Source of the DNA: CBDDEC01 sp965198045
Lineage (GTDB): Bacteria; Chloroflexota; Dehalococcoidia; UBA2979
Direction: 5' to 3'
Assembly (NCBI GenBank): GCA_965198045.1
Contig: CBDAOL010000011.1
Span: 372,001 to 436,000 of the forward strand
Length of the DNA stretch: 64,000 bases
Shown: in pieces, positions 41,769 to 51,263 of the stretch
Layout of the letters: every line of letters begins with the position of its first letter
Position numbering within the stretch: position 1 is the stretch's first letter
The notes under the pieces: model-generated
Seen by the model: only the letters and a program-made list of their open reading frames with translations
Database searches by the model: none
What the model was told of the DNA's origin: nothing
Translations under genes and position numbers: made by a program

Positions 41769-42635
41769 ATGCCAGCAACGCTCCGCGAGCTGATCGACCG
41801 TGACGAGGGCGTGTTCGCGCCGCTGGTGCTCAACCCGCTCATGGCACGCCTGGCCGCCAGTGCCGGCTTCGAGGCGCTCTACCTCGGCGGCGGCCAGCTC
41901 GGCTTCGAGCAGGTGACGCTCGAGGCGAACCTCAACATTACCGATGTGACGCAGCGCGGCCTTGCCATTCGCACCGTCACCGACCTGCCGTTGATCCTTG
42001 ACGGCGCGACCGGCTTCGGCGATCCGATGCACATGCATCGCACGATCCCGATGGCGGAGGCGGCCGGCTTTGCCGCGATCGAGATCGAGGACCAGCTGAT
42101 CCCGAAGCGTGCGCACCACCACGTCGGCATCGAGCACATGATCCCCCAGCAGCTGATGGTCGCGAAAGTCGCCGAGGCGGTCGCCGCCCGTCGGAGCGAC
42201 GACTTTCTGATCCTCGCCCGCACGAACGGCGTGCGCTCCAGCGACCTTGAGGACGCGATCACACGAGCCAACGCTTACAAGGCGGCCGGGGCGGACCTCG
42301 TCATGCTCGGCCCGCGCGACGAGGCCGATCTGCGCGTGATCGCAGACGCGGTCGAGCCGCCCTACATGCTGCTCACCGGCCCGCGCGGCCTCGCACGCCT
42401 CGACGTCACCCGGGCCGAGATCGTTGCGCTCGGCTACCGCCTCCTCGTCGACCCGAGCCAGCCCGCCCTCGCGGCCTTCCAGGCCTGGCGTGCCACGTAC
42501 GAGGGCTATCGTGACGACCTCTCCACGGCCTCACTCGACCCCTCGGACGTGGGCGCGCTGAGCCAGGAGCTCAACGACGCGGTCGGCCTCGACGCGCTGC
42601 TGGCGATCGAGCGGCGGACCGTGGAGCGCGAGTAG
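41769..42635 (+). CDS. Isocitrate lyase/PEP mutase family protein
   Basis: A 288-residue TIM-barrel lyase. LRELIDRDEGVFAPLVLNPL, EALYLGGGQLG, the DGATGFGDPM metal-binding strand (about 78-87) and EIEDQLIPKRAHHH (about 103-116) follow the family pattern, then DFLILARTNGV. The usual catalytic cysteine box KKCGH is replaced by KRAHH, so a lyase such as oxaloacetate decarboxylase or dimethylmalate lyase type is more likely than methylisocitrate or isocitrate lyase. Divergent from the hydrolase operon (114-bp shared promoter region). ATG at 41769 chosen over longer frames. Confidence 0.85.
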   Translation: MPATLRELIDRDEGVFAPLVLNPLMARLAASAGFEALYLGGGQLGFEQVTLEANLNITDVTQRGLAIRTVTDLPLILDGATGFGDPMHMHRTIPMAEAAGFAAIEIEDQLIPKRAHHHVGIEHMIPQQLMVAKVAEAVAARRSDDFLILARTNGVRSSDLEDAITRANAYKAAGADLVMLGPRDEADLRVIADAVEPPYMLLTGPRGLARLDVTRAEIVALGYRLLVDPSQPALAAFQAWRATYEGYRDDLSTASLDPSDVGALSQELNDAVGLDALLAIERRTVERE

Positions 42636-42720
42636 GACCGTCGCCGCGACGCCACAATGATCATTTCGGGCGATTCGTACGTATGTGTGGAGCCTCCTTA
42701 CGCGTTGCCAGAGAAAAGTC

Positions 42721-42942
42721 GCCTCGGCGCGTACTCAGAGCCGTCAGCACTTCCTTGCGTTGATGCACACGCCACTGTTCTGGCGTGACCTGAGCGAGAC
42801 ACAGCCAGACTCGGTCGCCAGGGAGAACCGACTACGGCTGCTCGAACTATTCAGAAGCCGGAGCGTGAACGCAGTGTTCGCCGCTCACTTCCATCAGAAT
42901 CGCTACGCGGCCGATGGCCGAATGCAGATGGTGGTGCGCCCG
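42721..42942 (+). pseudogene. Calcineurin-like metallophosphoesterase C-terminal scrap
   Basis: HFLALMHTPLFWRDLSETQP and LLELFRSRSVNAVFAAHFHQ correspond to the end of metallophosphoesterases (HHPLF... VxAVFAGHxHxN); the final GHxH is altered to AHFH. The catalytic N-terminal two-thirds are missing. It lies in a 550-bp stretch (42636-43187) that otherwise holds no gene. Confidence 0.55.
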
Positions 42943-43187
42943 AGGGGCACCCTCAGTCCATGACATCCCAGACGTGGCGCTTCGCCAATGCGCCAGCCTC
43001 GAAGGTGTCTGCACGAGATCTATCAGAGAGCGTCGATGGCGCGCAGATCTTCGTAAATGTGTCTTCGCCTCGGCGCTGCATCGGCGTGCTGCGGAGCAAT
43101 GTTCTAGGTGTGACCGATCGGCTGCGGGTGTCGCAATCGAGCCCGAAGACAGAACTGATCGAGGTTCGTGCCCAGAGGAGGCGGCCC

Positions 43188-43883
43188 TTGCGGTCTCGTG
43201 ACTACTTCCCGAGCCTCGCGCGGCCGTCTCTGGCCGTGCTGCTCGTCGTGCTTGGTCTGCCTTCGGCGTTTCTGTTGGCGATGATCCTGATTGGCAAGAC
43301 CCAGGGCGTCGCCTTCGAGGATATCAGCCGAGATCCCTCCTTCACGCTGGGCGGATCGGCGCTCACAGGCATCCAATCGCACCTTGGCGTCCTGCTCTGG
43401 TTCGCAGGCGCATCGGTCGCGCTGTTCAGCTTCGGGGTCCTGAGGCGGTGGCCGAACCCGGCTGGCGACCACGCATACCTGCTCTGGGGCGGCCTCGCCA
43501 CGCTGCTGCTGGCGCTTGACGACCTCCTGCAACTCCACGAGGACGTGGTACCGAGCTACCTCGGACAGGGGGAGCGGCGCGTCTTCCTCGTCTACGCCGT
43601 CCTGCTGGCGCTGTTTCTCTGGCGCTATCGCCGAGCACTATTGGCATCAGAGGGCGGTCTCCTGGCGCTGGCGATCGCGCTCTTCGCACTTTCAGTAGCG
43701 GTCGATCAGACCTCATCGCTGTGGGGCGAGAGCGAGTGGCGGATCTTCACGGAGGACGGGCTCAAGCTCCTGGGCATCACCGCCTGGTCGAGCTTCTTCA
43801 TCCGCCGAGGCTTCGCCGCTGTGACGCATTCGCGGGGACGGGCGCCGATCGCCGCGACCCCTCAATCGCGTTGGGTCGCCTAG
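43188..43883 (+). CDS. Multi-pass membrane protein of unknown function
   Basis: 231 residues from a TTG at 43188, chosen because AGAGGAGG lies 7 nt upstream; the frame is open further left but that part is not protein-like. Six hydrophobic helices: about 15-37, 60-83, 95-112, 130-150, 160-178 and 190-207. The loop LDDLLQLHEDVVP between helices 3 and 4 and DQTSSLWGESEWRIFTEDGL between 5 and 6 are acidic and conserved-looking. No family is recognised. It precedes the rml genes and may belong to the polysaccharide cluster. Confidence 0.65.
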   Translation: MRSRDYFPSLARPSLAVLLVVLGLPSAFLLAMILIGKTQGVAFEDISRDPSFTLGGSALTGIQSHLGVLLWFAGASVALFSFGVLRRWPNPAGDHAYLLWGGLATLLLALDDLLQLHEDVVPSYLGQGERRVFLVYAVLLALFLWRYRRALLASEGGLLALAIALFALSVAVDQTSSLWGESEWRIFTEDGLKLLGITAWSSFFIRRGFAAVTHSRGRAPIAATPQSRWVA

Positions 43884-43911
43884 CCGCAAGCGATCGCAGG
43901 CCGCGCCTCGA

Positions 43912-44259
43912 GCACAGGCCAAGATCGTGCGTGTGATACGTGGCGCGATCCTCGACGTCGCAGTCGATCTACGTCGCGATGCGCCCACGTTCGGCCAACA
44001 TGTGACGGCCGAGCTCTCCGCCGAGAACTGGCAGCAGATGGTGATACCAGAGGGCTTCGCGCACGCTTTTTGCAGCCTCGAGGCGGACACCGAGGTGCTT
44101 TACAAGGTGTCAGACTTCTGGGAGCCCGATCACGAGCGTGGCCTTCTTTGGAACGACCCAGAACTGGCGATTGACTGGCCCGTCGAGGGTACTGCGGCAC
44201 ACCTCAACGAGCGCGACCTGCAGTTCCCGCCGCTAGCCGAAGTGACCGACCTGTTCTAG
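43912..44259 (+). pseudogene. rmlC: dTDP-4-dehydrorhamnose 3,5-epimerase, N-terminally truncated
   Basis: QAKIVRVIRGAILDVAVDLR, then IPEGFAHAFCSLEADTEVLY and ISDF-like SDFWEPDHERGL, are classic RmlC cupin strands; the end NERDLQFPPLAEV is normal. About 60-70 N-terminal residues, including the catalytic histidine strand (GLHxQ), are missing, replaced by the end of the preceding gene's spacer. A full enzyme has about 185 residues and converts dTDP-4-keto-6-deoxyglucose for rhamnose synthesis. Probably non-functional unless the missing part lies elsewhere. Confidence 0.75.
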
Positions 44260-44299
44260 CTTCCGTTCTGGGCCGGCGGCCCGCGACTGCGAGGTGACC

Positions 44300-45375
44300 A
44301 TGCGCGTTCTTGTGACCGGAGGCGGCGGCTACATCGGCTCGACGCTGGTTCCGCGGCTCCTCGACAGCGGGCACGACGTGGTGGTGCTCGACCGCTTCTT
44401 CTTTGGCCGCGAGCGGCTGCCCGAGCACGCTCGGCTGACGACGATCCGCGAGGACATCCGGGCGACCACCGCGGAGCACTTCCGTGGGATGGACGCGGTG
44501 ATCGACCTCGCCGCGCTCTCGAACGACCCCAGAGGTGAGCTGGACCCGGAGGTCACCTGGCAGATCAACTGCCACGCTCGCGCCCGGAACGCGGAGCTGG
44601 CGCTGGAGGCCGGCGTGCCTCGCTACGTGCTGCCCTCGTCGTGCAGTGTGTATGGCTTCCAGAGGGCGACTTCACCGCGGACGAGACCACGCCGATCAAC
44701 CCGCTGACCACCTACGCTAAGGCGAACGTCAGCGCGGAGGACCGCGTACTGTCGCTCGCCGGCGACGACTTCTGTGTGGTCGTGCTGCGGCAGGCGACGG
44801 TCTACGGCTACTCGCCGCGCATGCGCTTCGACCTGGCGATCAACGGCATGACCTACGGTGCCTGGAAGACGGGCGAGCTGCCGGTTATGCGCGACGGCAC
44901 ACAGTGGCGCCCGATGCTCCACGTCGTGGACGCTGCGAGGGCGCTCGAGTTCATGCTGACAGCGCCCGCCGAGGATGTCTCTGGCGAGCGGTTCAACGTC
45001 GGCTCCCACCGCAACAACTACCAGATCGAGCCGCTGTCGCAGCTGGTCGCCGAGACCGTCCCGCGCGATGTGAAGACGTACTGGTACGGAGACCCCGACG
45101 CACGCTCCTACCGCGTCGCCTTCGAGAAGATCGAGTCGCTGGGCTACCGCGCGAAGCACCTCGCCGAGGACGGCGTTCGCGGCATCGTCGCCGCCCTCGA
45201 GTCCGGGATCGTCGATCGAACGACCGACACGATCACCCTCGACTGGTACAAGCAGCTGCTCGACTGGGATGACCGCCTCGAAGAAGTGCGGTTGCACGGC
45301 GGGCTCTTGGACATCGGCGTCACAGATCTACCGTCTCCCGTCGTCCGGACCGCCCTGGGGAGCGCGAGCGAATGA
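44300..45375 (+). pseudogene. NAD-dependent nucleotide-sugar epimerase/dehydratase, frameshifted
   Basis: The ATG at 44300 starts MRVLVTGGGGYIGSTLVPRL, the SDR Rossmann motif. Up to PSSCSVYGF (about residue 118) the frame is intact; a one-base loss near 44661 moves the remainder (EGDFTADETTPINPLTTYAK, then RQATVYGYSPRMRFDL) into the next frame, ending at 45375. Total about 358 residues, normal for extended SDRs. The active-site YxxxK appears as YAKAN, so the usual lysine is asparagine here. It overlaps rmlA by 4 nt (ATGA). A role in dTDP/GDP-sugar conversion is expected. Confidence 0.75.
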
Positions 45376-46370
45376 AGGGAATCCTCCTTGCAGGAGGCAC
45401 CGGCACTCGACTGTTCCCGGCGACCGTGCCTGTGAGCAAGCAGCTCCTCCCGGTCTACGACAAGCCGCTGATCTACTACCCACTGACGACGCTGATGCTC
45501 GCAGGCATTAGCGAGGTGCTGGTGATCACGACCGAGCAGGACATGGATCAGTTCAGGCTGCTGCTGCGAGACGGATCACAGTGGGGCCTCGACATCACCT
45601 ACGCGGTTCAGAGCGAGGCACGAGGCATCCCGGAGGCATTGCTGATCGGGCGCGACTTCATCGGCGACGACTCGGTTGCGCTCGCGCTCGGCGACAATAT
45701 CTTCTTCGGTTATCAACTGACGGAACGGCTGCGGCGAGCCTCTACACTGAGCGAGGGCGCCTTGATCTTCGCGCACACCGTCCCGGACCCCGAGCGGTTC
45801 GGCGTCGTCACACTCGACCGCGATGGCGGCGTCATCGAGATCGTCGAAAAGCCAAAGCACCCGGAGTCGAACCTGGCGGTGGTTGGGCTCTACTTCTACG
45901 ACCGGCACGTGGCCGACCACGCAGCGGATCTGAACCCCTCGGCGCGTGGCGAGCTGGAGATCACCGACCTCAACCGCGGCTACCTCGAACGGGGCGAGCT
46001 GCGCGCGGAGCTGCTCGGCCGCGGCACGGCGTGGATCGACGCAGGAACGGCGGACTCGCTGCTCCAGGCGGCGAACTTCATCCAGAACATCGAGAAGCAG
46101 CAGGGGATGCAAGTCGCCTCGCCCGAGGAGATCGCGTGGCGTCTTGGTTACATCGACGACGCCGAGTTGGGACGACAGGCGGACGCCATCTCCAGTTCGG
46201 CGTACGGACAGTACCTGCGGGGCATCCTTGATCAGTATCGCAGTGGAGCCCAGGGGCCTGACGACTACCTGCAGGTCCACAGCGCGCAGCACGAGCCACA
46301 CGGGACCACCCGAGGTACGGATACTGATCGGCGCTTCGACGAGGCGGGGGCCGGCGAAGAGGCCTGCTGA
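45372..46370 (+). CDS. rmlA: Glucose-1-phosphate thymidylyltransferase
   Basis: A 332-residue nucleotidyltransferase. MKGILLAGGTGTRLFPATVP contains the signature GGxGTRL; KQLLPVYDKPLIYYPL, LALGDNIFFG, VEKPKHPESNLAVVGLYFYD and AWIDAGTADSLLQAANFI are all RmlA markers. It makes dTDP-glucose from glucose-1-phosphate and dTTP, the first step to dTDP-rhamnose. Typical RmlA ends near residue 290 (YGQYLRGIL); here about 40 extra charged residues follow, probably a non-conserved extension. Overlaps both neighbours by 4 and 1 nt, so the cluster is an operon. Confidence 0.93.
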   Translation: MKGILLAGGTGTRLFPATVPVSKQLLPVYDKPLIYYPLTTLMLAGISEVLVITTEQDMDQFRLLLRDGSQWGLDITYAVQSEARGIPEALLIGRDFIGDDSVALALGDNIFFGYQLTERLRRASTLSEGALIFAHTVPDPERFGVVTLDRDGGVIEIVEKPKHPESNLAVVGLYFYDRHVADHAADLNPSARGELEITDLNRGYLERGELRAELLGRGTAWIDAGTADSLLQAANFIQNIEKQQGMQVASPEEIAWRLGYIDDAELGRQADAISSSAYGQYLRGILDQYRSGAQGPDDYLQVHSAQHEPHGTTRGTDTDRRFDEAGAGEEAC

Positions 46371-47002
46371 TGACGACTGGGCTGCTTATTCGTCTAGCCG
46401 CGCGGTGGTGGTGGCTGCTGGCCGTTGCCACGACGATCGGCGGGACGGTGACGTACGGCGTATCGACCACCATCACACCGACCTACCGTGCGACGGCCGT
46501 GCTCCTGGTCGTCCAAACGCAGACGCCGGGTGTCATCCAGCTGAACGATCTCGAGACCAGCGCGCGGCTTGCCAACACCTTTCGGAGGTTGATGGTCGTG
46601 CGTCCCGTGCTGCAGGAGGCAGTGGAGCAGGGCGCACTACCGATGTCGACGGGCCGTCTGCGCGCGAACGTGACGATATACAACCCGCGCGGCACGCAGC
46701 TCCTCGAGGTCTCGGCTACGGCCGACGATCCGGCGCTCGCCCGCGACATGGCGAACCTGCTCTCTGAGGCGTTCATCGACTCACGAGAGGCACGGCTCAC
46801 CGCTCCTGCGGGGGTCGTCACTGTCGTCGAGTCCGCCATCGCGCCCGATCGCCCGATCAGCCCGCACAGTTCGCTGAATTCGCTTCTCGGCGCAGCGCTG
46901 GGGCTGATGGTCGGTGGATCGCTGGTGGTTGCGTTCGGCCAGTCGCCAGAGGGCCAGTCGTCTGAGGGCGGTTCGACGCCGAGCGAGACGCCCGTAGCCT
47001 AA
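46370..47002 (+). CDS. Wzz-type polysaccharide co-polymerase/chain-length protein
   Basis: A 210-residue protein. N-terminal TM helix (RWWWLLAVATTIGGTVTYGV, about 13-32), then a periplasmic domain with PTYRATAVLLV and a heptad helix (LARDMANLLSEAFIDSREAR). A C-terminal TM helix (SLNSLLGAALGLMVGGSLVVA, preceded by the Pro-rich APDRPISPHSS) and a short tail follow. This is the PCP1/Wzz layout without a tyrosine-kinase domain; it sets polysaccharide chain length. TGATG overlap with rmlA shows coupling. No polymerase or flippase gene is visible in this window. Confidence 0.8.
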   Translation: MTTGLLIRLAARWWWLLAVATTIGGTVTYGVSTTITPTYRATAVLLVVQTQTPGVIQLNDLETSARLANTFRRLMVVRPVLQEAVEQGALPMSTGRLRANVTIYNPRGTQLLEVSATADDPALARDMANLLSEAFIDSREARLTAPAGVVTVVESAIAPDRPISPHSSLNSLLGAALGLMVGGSLVVAFGQSPEGQSSEGGSTPSETPVA

Positions 47003-47404
47003 GACCCGGTCTCCGGTTGCCGCTGCCAAACCATTGCTTCGTGGAGCGAGGTGACGCCCATGCTATCGTCTCAGGCGGGATGCCCGCGGTTCACCTTCCA
47101 GGCCCGACAGGGCAGGCGGACATCCCAGAGCCCGGGCGCTTCGGTGCCCGGGCTCGCTTTTCCGCCGCGGAGGCCGCGACGAAGGCGGATCTACAAGGTG
47201 CGGGCGGCTGCGGGGGTCTGATCCGCCGGCGCCTTCAGACGTTCTTTTGCACTTTCACTACCCCATCAGCACAGCTCTCAGTCACTCGCGACGGGCCCGG
47301 CCACCGAGTCTGGTTGATGACCGGCGGGTTCGGCCGTGGGTCACCGTGTGCTAAACGCCGAAGCCTGCTCTTCGGCTCAAGCGGCAGAACTAGGTTGGTG
47401 TCTC
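47003..47404 (+). other. Intergenic region with terminator
   Basis: Holds the polysaccharide-operon terminator at 47128-47161 and the leader of the next surface protein. No coding frame is supported. Confidence 0.5.
47128..47161 (+). terminator. Rho-independent terminator of the polysaccharide operon
   Basis: GAGCCCGGGC, an 8-nt loop GCTTCGGT, GCCCGGGCTC, then GCTTTT. Perfect 10-bp stem with a stable tetraloop-like centre. Confidence 0.8.
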
Positions 47405-48869
47405 TTGAAGCTGATTCGCTGGGTCGCGGCCCCCATCGCCGCACTCCTGATCGGTATCGCACTCCTGGGAGTCGCGAATGCCGCCACTCAAAACTGGGTC
47501 GTCGACTTCGAAGGCCTGAGCGAGGGCGCGACACCAGGTGTGCTGACGCCCGGCGCTGGGATCACTGGTCCCGCCGCTGCGCCTGGCTCCGTCACGATCT
47601 CGGGCAGCAGCCCCATGATCTTCGACTCGAATTGTGGCGGCGGCTGCACAGGCGGCGACGATGACCTCGGCGTCGGCCTGGGCAACGTGCTCATCATCTC
47701 CGAGGACGGTGACGCCGGTGACCCGGACGACAGCGCGCTCGGTGGCACACTGACCGCGTCGTTCTCGTCGTTCGGCGTTGTGACCGTCGATGCGGTGACG
47801 GTCGTGGACATCGAGCCGGTCGGGAGCACGATCTCCGTCTTCAATGGCGTCACACTCGTTGGCACCGTGCCGGTGCCGGTCACCGGCGACGGTGGCATGG
47901 TCGTGGTCGCGCTCGGACTGGCTGGCGACAGCGTCTCCGTGACCCTGACCAGCTCTGGCGCCATCGACAACATCGGGTTCACCGCTGAGGTGGATGACCC
48001 GCCGCCGCCGTCTCCGGCGGAGCCGGCCGAGATCACGGTCACCAAGGCCGGTGGCGAAGCCGGTGTCGACTACAGCTTCCAGCTCACGCACGGTGGTCTC
48101 AACCAGGTCGATTCGTTCGGCCTGCAGAGCGGTGACAGCTACGCGCAGATCCTGCTCCTCGCGGCTGACTAACCAGGTCGTCGAGGTCGGCGCGCCCGCG
48201 GGCGTGACCTACAGCAACGGTTGCTCCGGCAACAACGTGCTGCCAGGCTCTTCCGTGACCTGCACGGTGACCAACCCGTCCGCGGAGGTCCTCGGTACGA
48301 CGGCGATCGTCGAGAAGATGCTGACCTCGGCCGACCCGGCCTTCGTCGGCGAGTCCGTGACGTTCACGATCGCTGCCACGATCACCGGCGACACGACCGT
48401 GAGCGCCGGCCTGATCGACACCTTCGAGCACGACTACCTCGGCTTCGTTTCGGCCGACCCGGCCTGTGTCCTCATTGAGAACATGCCGGACGCGGACCAC
48501 AGCATCGTGGCCTGCGACATCGGCGAGGTGACGCCAGGCTCGTCCGGCAGCCCGGGTACGATGACGTTCATGTTCGACCTGACGTTCGAGGCGCTCCAGC
48601 CGACGACGCCGGCGCGGACGGTGAACTCGGTCGTGGCCGTGCTCGGCACCGACCAGATCGGTCCCGCGACCGACGATGTCGAGATCATCCCCGAGCCCAC
48701 GCTCCCACCGTCCGGTGACGGCACACTGAGCGACGACGCGACCTCCGCGGTGAACATCTTCGCCGTGGCCTTCGCCAGCGTCGTGCTGGCCGTCTCCGGT
48801 CTCTGGCTCGCGCAGGGTGCGGTGATTTACTTCGGCACCAGGGATCTCTGGCAGCGCGACCACAGCTGA
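47405..48869 (+). pseudogene. Secreted DUF11-like surface protein, frameshifted
   Basis: The TTG at 47405 starts LKLIRWVAAPIAALLIGIAL, a signal peptide ending at ANA. A beta-rich domain and then a domain VTKAGGEAGVDYSFQLTHGG follow. At 48170 the frame meets TAA (LLLAAD), but the next frame continues NQVVEVGAPAGVTYSNGCSG and SVTCTVTNP exactly where the related 14-16.5-kb protein continues, so one or two bases are lost. A DUF11-like domain (KMLTSADPAFVGESVTFTIA), a Pro-rich stretch and a C-terminal TM helix near 48770-48830 complete it. About 490 residues if repaired. Confidence 0.7.
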
Positions 48870-48892
48870 GCAGAGCATGGTTGTGAGTGACA

Positions 48893-48924
48893 GTGGGGCG
48901 GCCGCCAGGCCGCCCCACTTTCTT
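48893..48924 (+). terminator. Rho-independent terminator
   Basis: GTGGGGCGGCC (48893-48903), loop GCCA, GGCCGCCCCAC (48908-48918), TTTCTT. Perfect 11-bp stem after the surface protein gene. Confidence 0.85.
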
Positions 48925-48982
48925 GTGTGGGCCGCCGCGTCGAACGCTGTCGGTCGAGGTTCATCGGAGCGAGAATGATGGT

Positions 48983-49564
48983 GTGACCGCGTTCGCCTCC
49001 ACCTTCCTGCTGGTCTTCGTCAGCGAGCTGGGCGACAAGTCGATGTTGCTCGCGCTCACCCTGGGCGGTCGTTACCGCGCCTGGCTGGTGATCGTGGCGG
49101 TCACGATTGCCGCCGGGATCGTGATGGCGTTGGCGGTCGTGGCGGGTGGCGCCGTCGACGCGGTGCTGCCGAGGTCGTTGATCGCCGCCATCGCGGGGCT
49201 CCTCTTCATCGGCTTCGGCATCTGGACGTGGTTCAACGCGGACGACGACGACGACCTAGAGGCCACGCCCGCGAACGGACGGGCCGCGTGGCTCACGGTG
49301 CTGGCCATCACTGGCGCCATCGTGCTGTCCAAGTTCGGAGACAAAACGCAGCTGGCAGTGCTCTCCATCTCTGGGCTGAGCCCCGCCTCGAGGTTCGGCG
49401 TGTGGGCCGGCGGGACGCTCAGCTTCGCCCTCGTCGACAGTGCTGCTGTGTTACTCGGTGACCGCCTGCGCCGGCTCGCCTCGACGGCGGTGATCGCGCG
49501 CACCTCGGCCATTGCGTTTGTCGTCTTCGGTGTAGCTGCGCTGCTCCTCGCCGCCGGCGCTTGA
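48983..49564 (+). CDS. TMEM165/GDT1 (UPF0016) family cation transporter
   Basis: A 193-residue six-helix membrane protein with the duplicated Gdt1 motif: SELGDKSMLLALTLG (about 11-25) and SKFGDKTQLAVLSIS (about 117-131). The family moves Mn2+ or Ca2+ across the membrane, commonly exporting Mn2+ in bacteria. The first motif is standard E-L-G-D-K-S; the second has lysine in place of the usual glutamate (K-F-G-D-K-T), which is odd since both acids line the path. GTG at 48983 chosen, because longer frames add a non-membrane Arg/Pro tail. No Mn riboswitch was recognised upstream. Confidence 0.85.
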   Translation: MTAFASTFLLVFVSELGDKSMLLALTLGGRYRAWLVIVAVTIAAGIVMALAVVAGGAVDAVLPRSLIAAIAGLLFIGFGIWTWFNADDDDDLEATPANGRAAWLTVLAITGAIVLSKFGDKTQLAVLSISGLSPASRFGVWAGGTLSFALVDSAAVLLGDRLRRLASTAVIARTSAIAFVVFGVAALLLAAGA

Positions 49565-49616
49565 CGCGGCGCCCGCATCTGCGCACGACGCTGCGAGGGC
49601 AGGCGAGGTCCCGAGG

Positions 49617-50171
49617 ATGGCTGACCCGGTGACGATTGAGGTCGAGGGCGCGCTGGCGCTGCGCCCGTTCGTGCTCGACGACGCGCCGGCGCTGCACGAC
49701 CTCGTCGATCGGAACCTCGACCACCTGCGCGAATGGCTCGGCTGGGTGGACCTGGACCACAGTGTCGCGGGCAAGTGCGGCTTCATCGAGGGCTGTCGCG
49801 CCCAGTACGAGGCCGGGACGGGCTTGTCGCTGGCGCTGGCCGACGGCCACGAACTCATCGGCGTGCTCGGATACAACACGCTCGATGGGTTGCACCACCA
49901 GGGCGAGCTCGGCTACTGGCTATCCGCCGATCGAGGTGGCTCAGGCGTGATGACGCGGGCGGCGCGCGCGCTCGTCGAGCACGGGTTCGGCGCGCTCGGG
50001 CTGCACCGGCAGGTCATCCGCGCAGCGACTGGCAACACTCGCAGTCGCGCCATCGCTGAGCGGCTCGGGTTCACCCTCGAAGGGGTCGAGCGCGGGGCGG
50101 AGCTGATCAACGGTCGTTACCTCGACCTGGCGCGCTATGTGGCCATCGAGGGCGAGGGGGCGGCTGGCTAG
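49617..50171 (+). CDS. GNAT-family N-acetyltransferase (RimJ/RimL-like)
   Basis: A 184-residue acetyltransferase. ALRPFVLDDAPALHDLVDRN at the start, LGYWLSADRGGSGVMTRAAR (acetyl-CoA loop, about 100-119), LHRQVIRAATGNTRSRAIAERLGF and the ending NGRYLDLARYV are typical of ribosomal-protein-Ser/Ala acetyltransferase relatives. Targets may be proteins or small amines. Its stop shares the bases CTAG with the convergent LLM gene. Start ATG at 49617 follows CCGAGG. Confidence 0.88.
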   Translation: MADPVTIEVEGALALRPFVLDDAPALHDLVDRNLDHLREWLGWVDLDHSVAGKCGFIEGCRAQYEAGTGLSLALADGHELIGVLGYNTLDGLHHQGELGYWLSADRGGSGVMTRAARALVEHGFGALGLHRQVIRAATGNTRSRAIAERLGFTLEGVERGAELINGRYLDLARYVAIEGEGAAG

Positions 50172-51130
50172 CCGACGCGCGGGAGCACGTCCTCCGTGAA
50201 GCGCATGAACGTGTCGTGGCTGAGCGGCGAGCAGAGGATGTAGTCGAGCCCGATCTCCTCCTCGAGGCGCTGCAGCTCGTCGACGACACGATCGGCGGAG
50301 CCGTAGATCACGACATCGTTGACGTAGCGCTCGACCGGGTCGACGTCATCGTCCCGGCCAGGGGCGTACGAGCCGACGGTCCAACGCGCGCCGGCGCGGG
50401 CGACCTCCTTCGCTTCCTCATCGGTCTCAGCGAGCGCCAGCAGGCGCGCCATTGGCAGCGTGCGGCCCTCGATCGAGTGTCCGTTCGCAGCCAGCGTGTC
50501 CGCGAAGAGCTGACGCTTGTGGCCAATCTCCGCGTGCGAGGCGTGCGGATCCATGAGGATCGAGTAGCCCTTCGACCCGGCCCACTCAATCGCGTCCTCC
50601 GAGGTGGCAGCGACCCAGAACGGGGGATGCGGCTGCTGCTTCGGCTTCGGTAGCACCTCAACGTCGTCGAACTGCCAGTACTGGCCGTCGAAGGTCACAC
50701 GGTCCTGGTTCCAGGCCTCGAGGACGATCTCGACGTTCTCGCGGAAGCGCGCCTGGCTCTCCTCGACGGGCACGTCAAACGCCTCGAACTCGGTCTGGTC
50801 GAAGCCGCGACCGGCGCCCCAATTCACGCGTCCGCCCGAGAAGATGTCGAGCAGCGCAACCTCCTCGGCGATGCGCAGCGGGTGGTAGAACGCGGCGAGG
50901 GTGACCGCTGTGCCGATGCGCAGCCGCTCCGTGCGCGCGGCCACCTGCGAGGCCATGAGGTGCACCGACGGGCAGACGCTGTAGGTGTTGAAGTGGTGCT
51001 CGGCGAGCCAGACGCAGTCGTAGCCGGTCTGGTCCATGATCTCGATGCGATCGAAGGCGCGCTCGTAGACCGTCTCCAGCGAGACGCGTCGCTCGGGCCA
51101 CGAGAAGAACTGCAACACACCTGCCTGCAT
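50168..51130 (-). CDS. LLM class flavin-dependent oxidoreductase
   Basis: A 320-residue luciferase-like monooxygenase. YDCVWLAEHHFNTYSVCPSV (38-57), RIGTAVTLAAFYHPLRIAEE (71-90), GGRVNWGAGRGFD and the C-terminal GSADRVVDELQRLEEEIGLD are family hallmarks. It is compact compared with the other three copies in this window. Convergent with the GNAT gene and divergent from the metal-binding lipoprotein, so it is probably a single transcription unit, unlike the copies paired with hydrolases. Substrate unknown. Confidence 0.88.
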   Translation of the reverse strand: MQAGVLQFFSWPERRVSLETVYERAFDRIEIMDQTGYDCVWLAEHHFNTYSVCPSVHLMASQVAARTERLRIGTAVTLAAFYHPLRIAEEVALLDIFSGGRVNWGAGRGFDQTEFEAFDVPVEESQARFRENVEIVLEAWNQDRVTFDGQYWQFDDVEVLPKPKQQPHPPFWVAATSEDAIEWAGSKGYSILMDPHASHAEIGHKRQLFADTLAANGHSIEGRTLPMARLLALAETDEEAKEVARAGARWTVGSYAPGRDDDVDPVERYVNDVVIYGSADRVVDELQRLEEEIGLDYILCSPLSHDTFMRFTEDVLPRVG

Positions 51131-51263
51131 CGACGCCTCCAGAGGACCGGCCCACGTTCGGGACAGCCTCGGTGGGTCGCTGGGGGCGTGTCAATCTCAT
51201 CGCGCGCTCTCAGCGGCGACCTTCGTTGACGACCGAGTTGAGACTGAGTATCGTCACGCCGTC

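Noticed and set aside
42960..43187. Upstream extension of the membrane protein at 43188
   Set aside because: The first about 75 codons have no hydrophobic pattern and the strong ribosome site lies at the later TTG.
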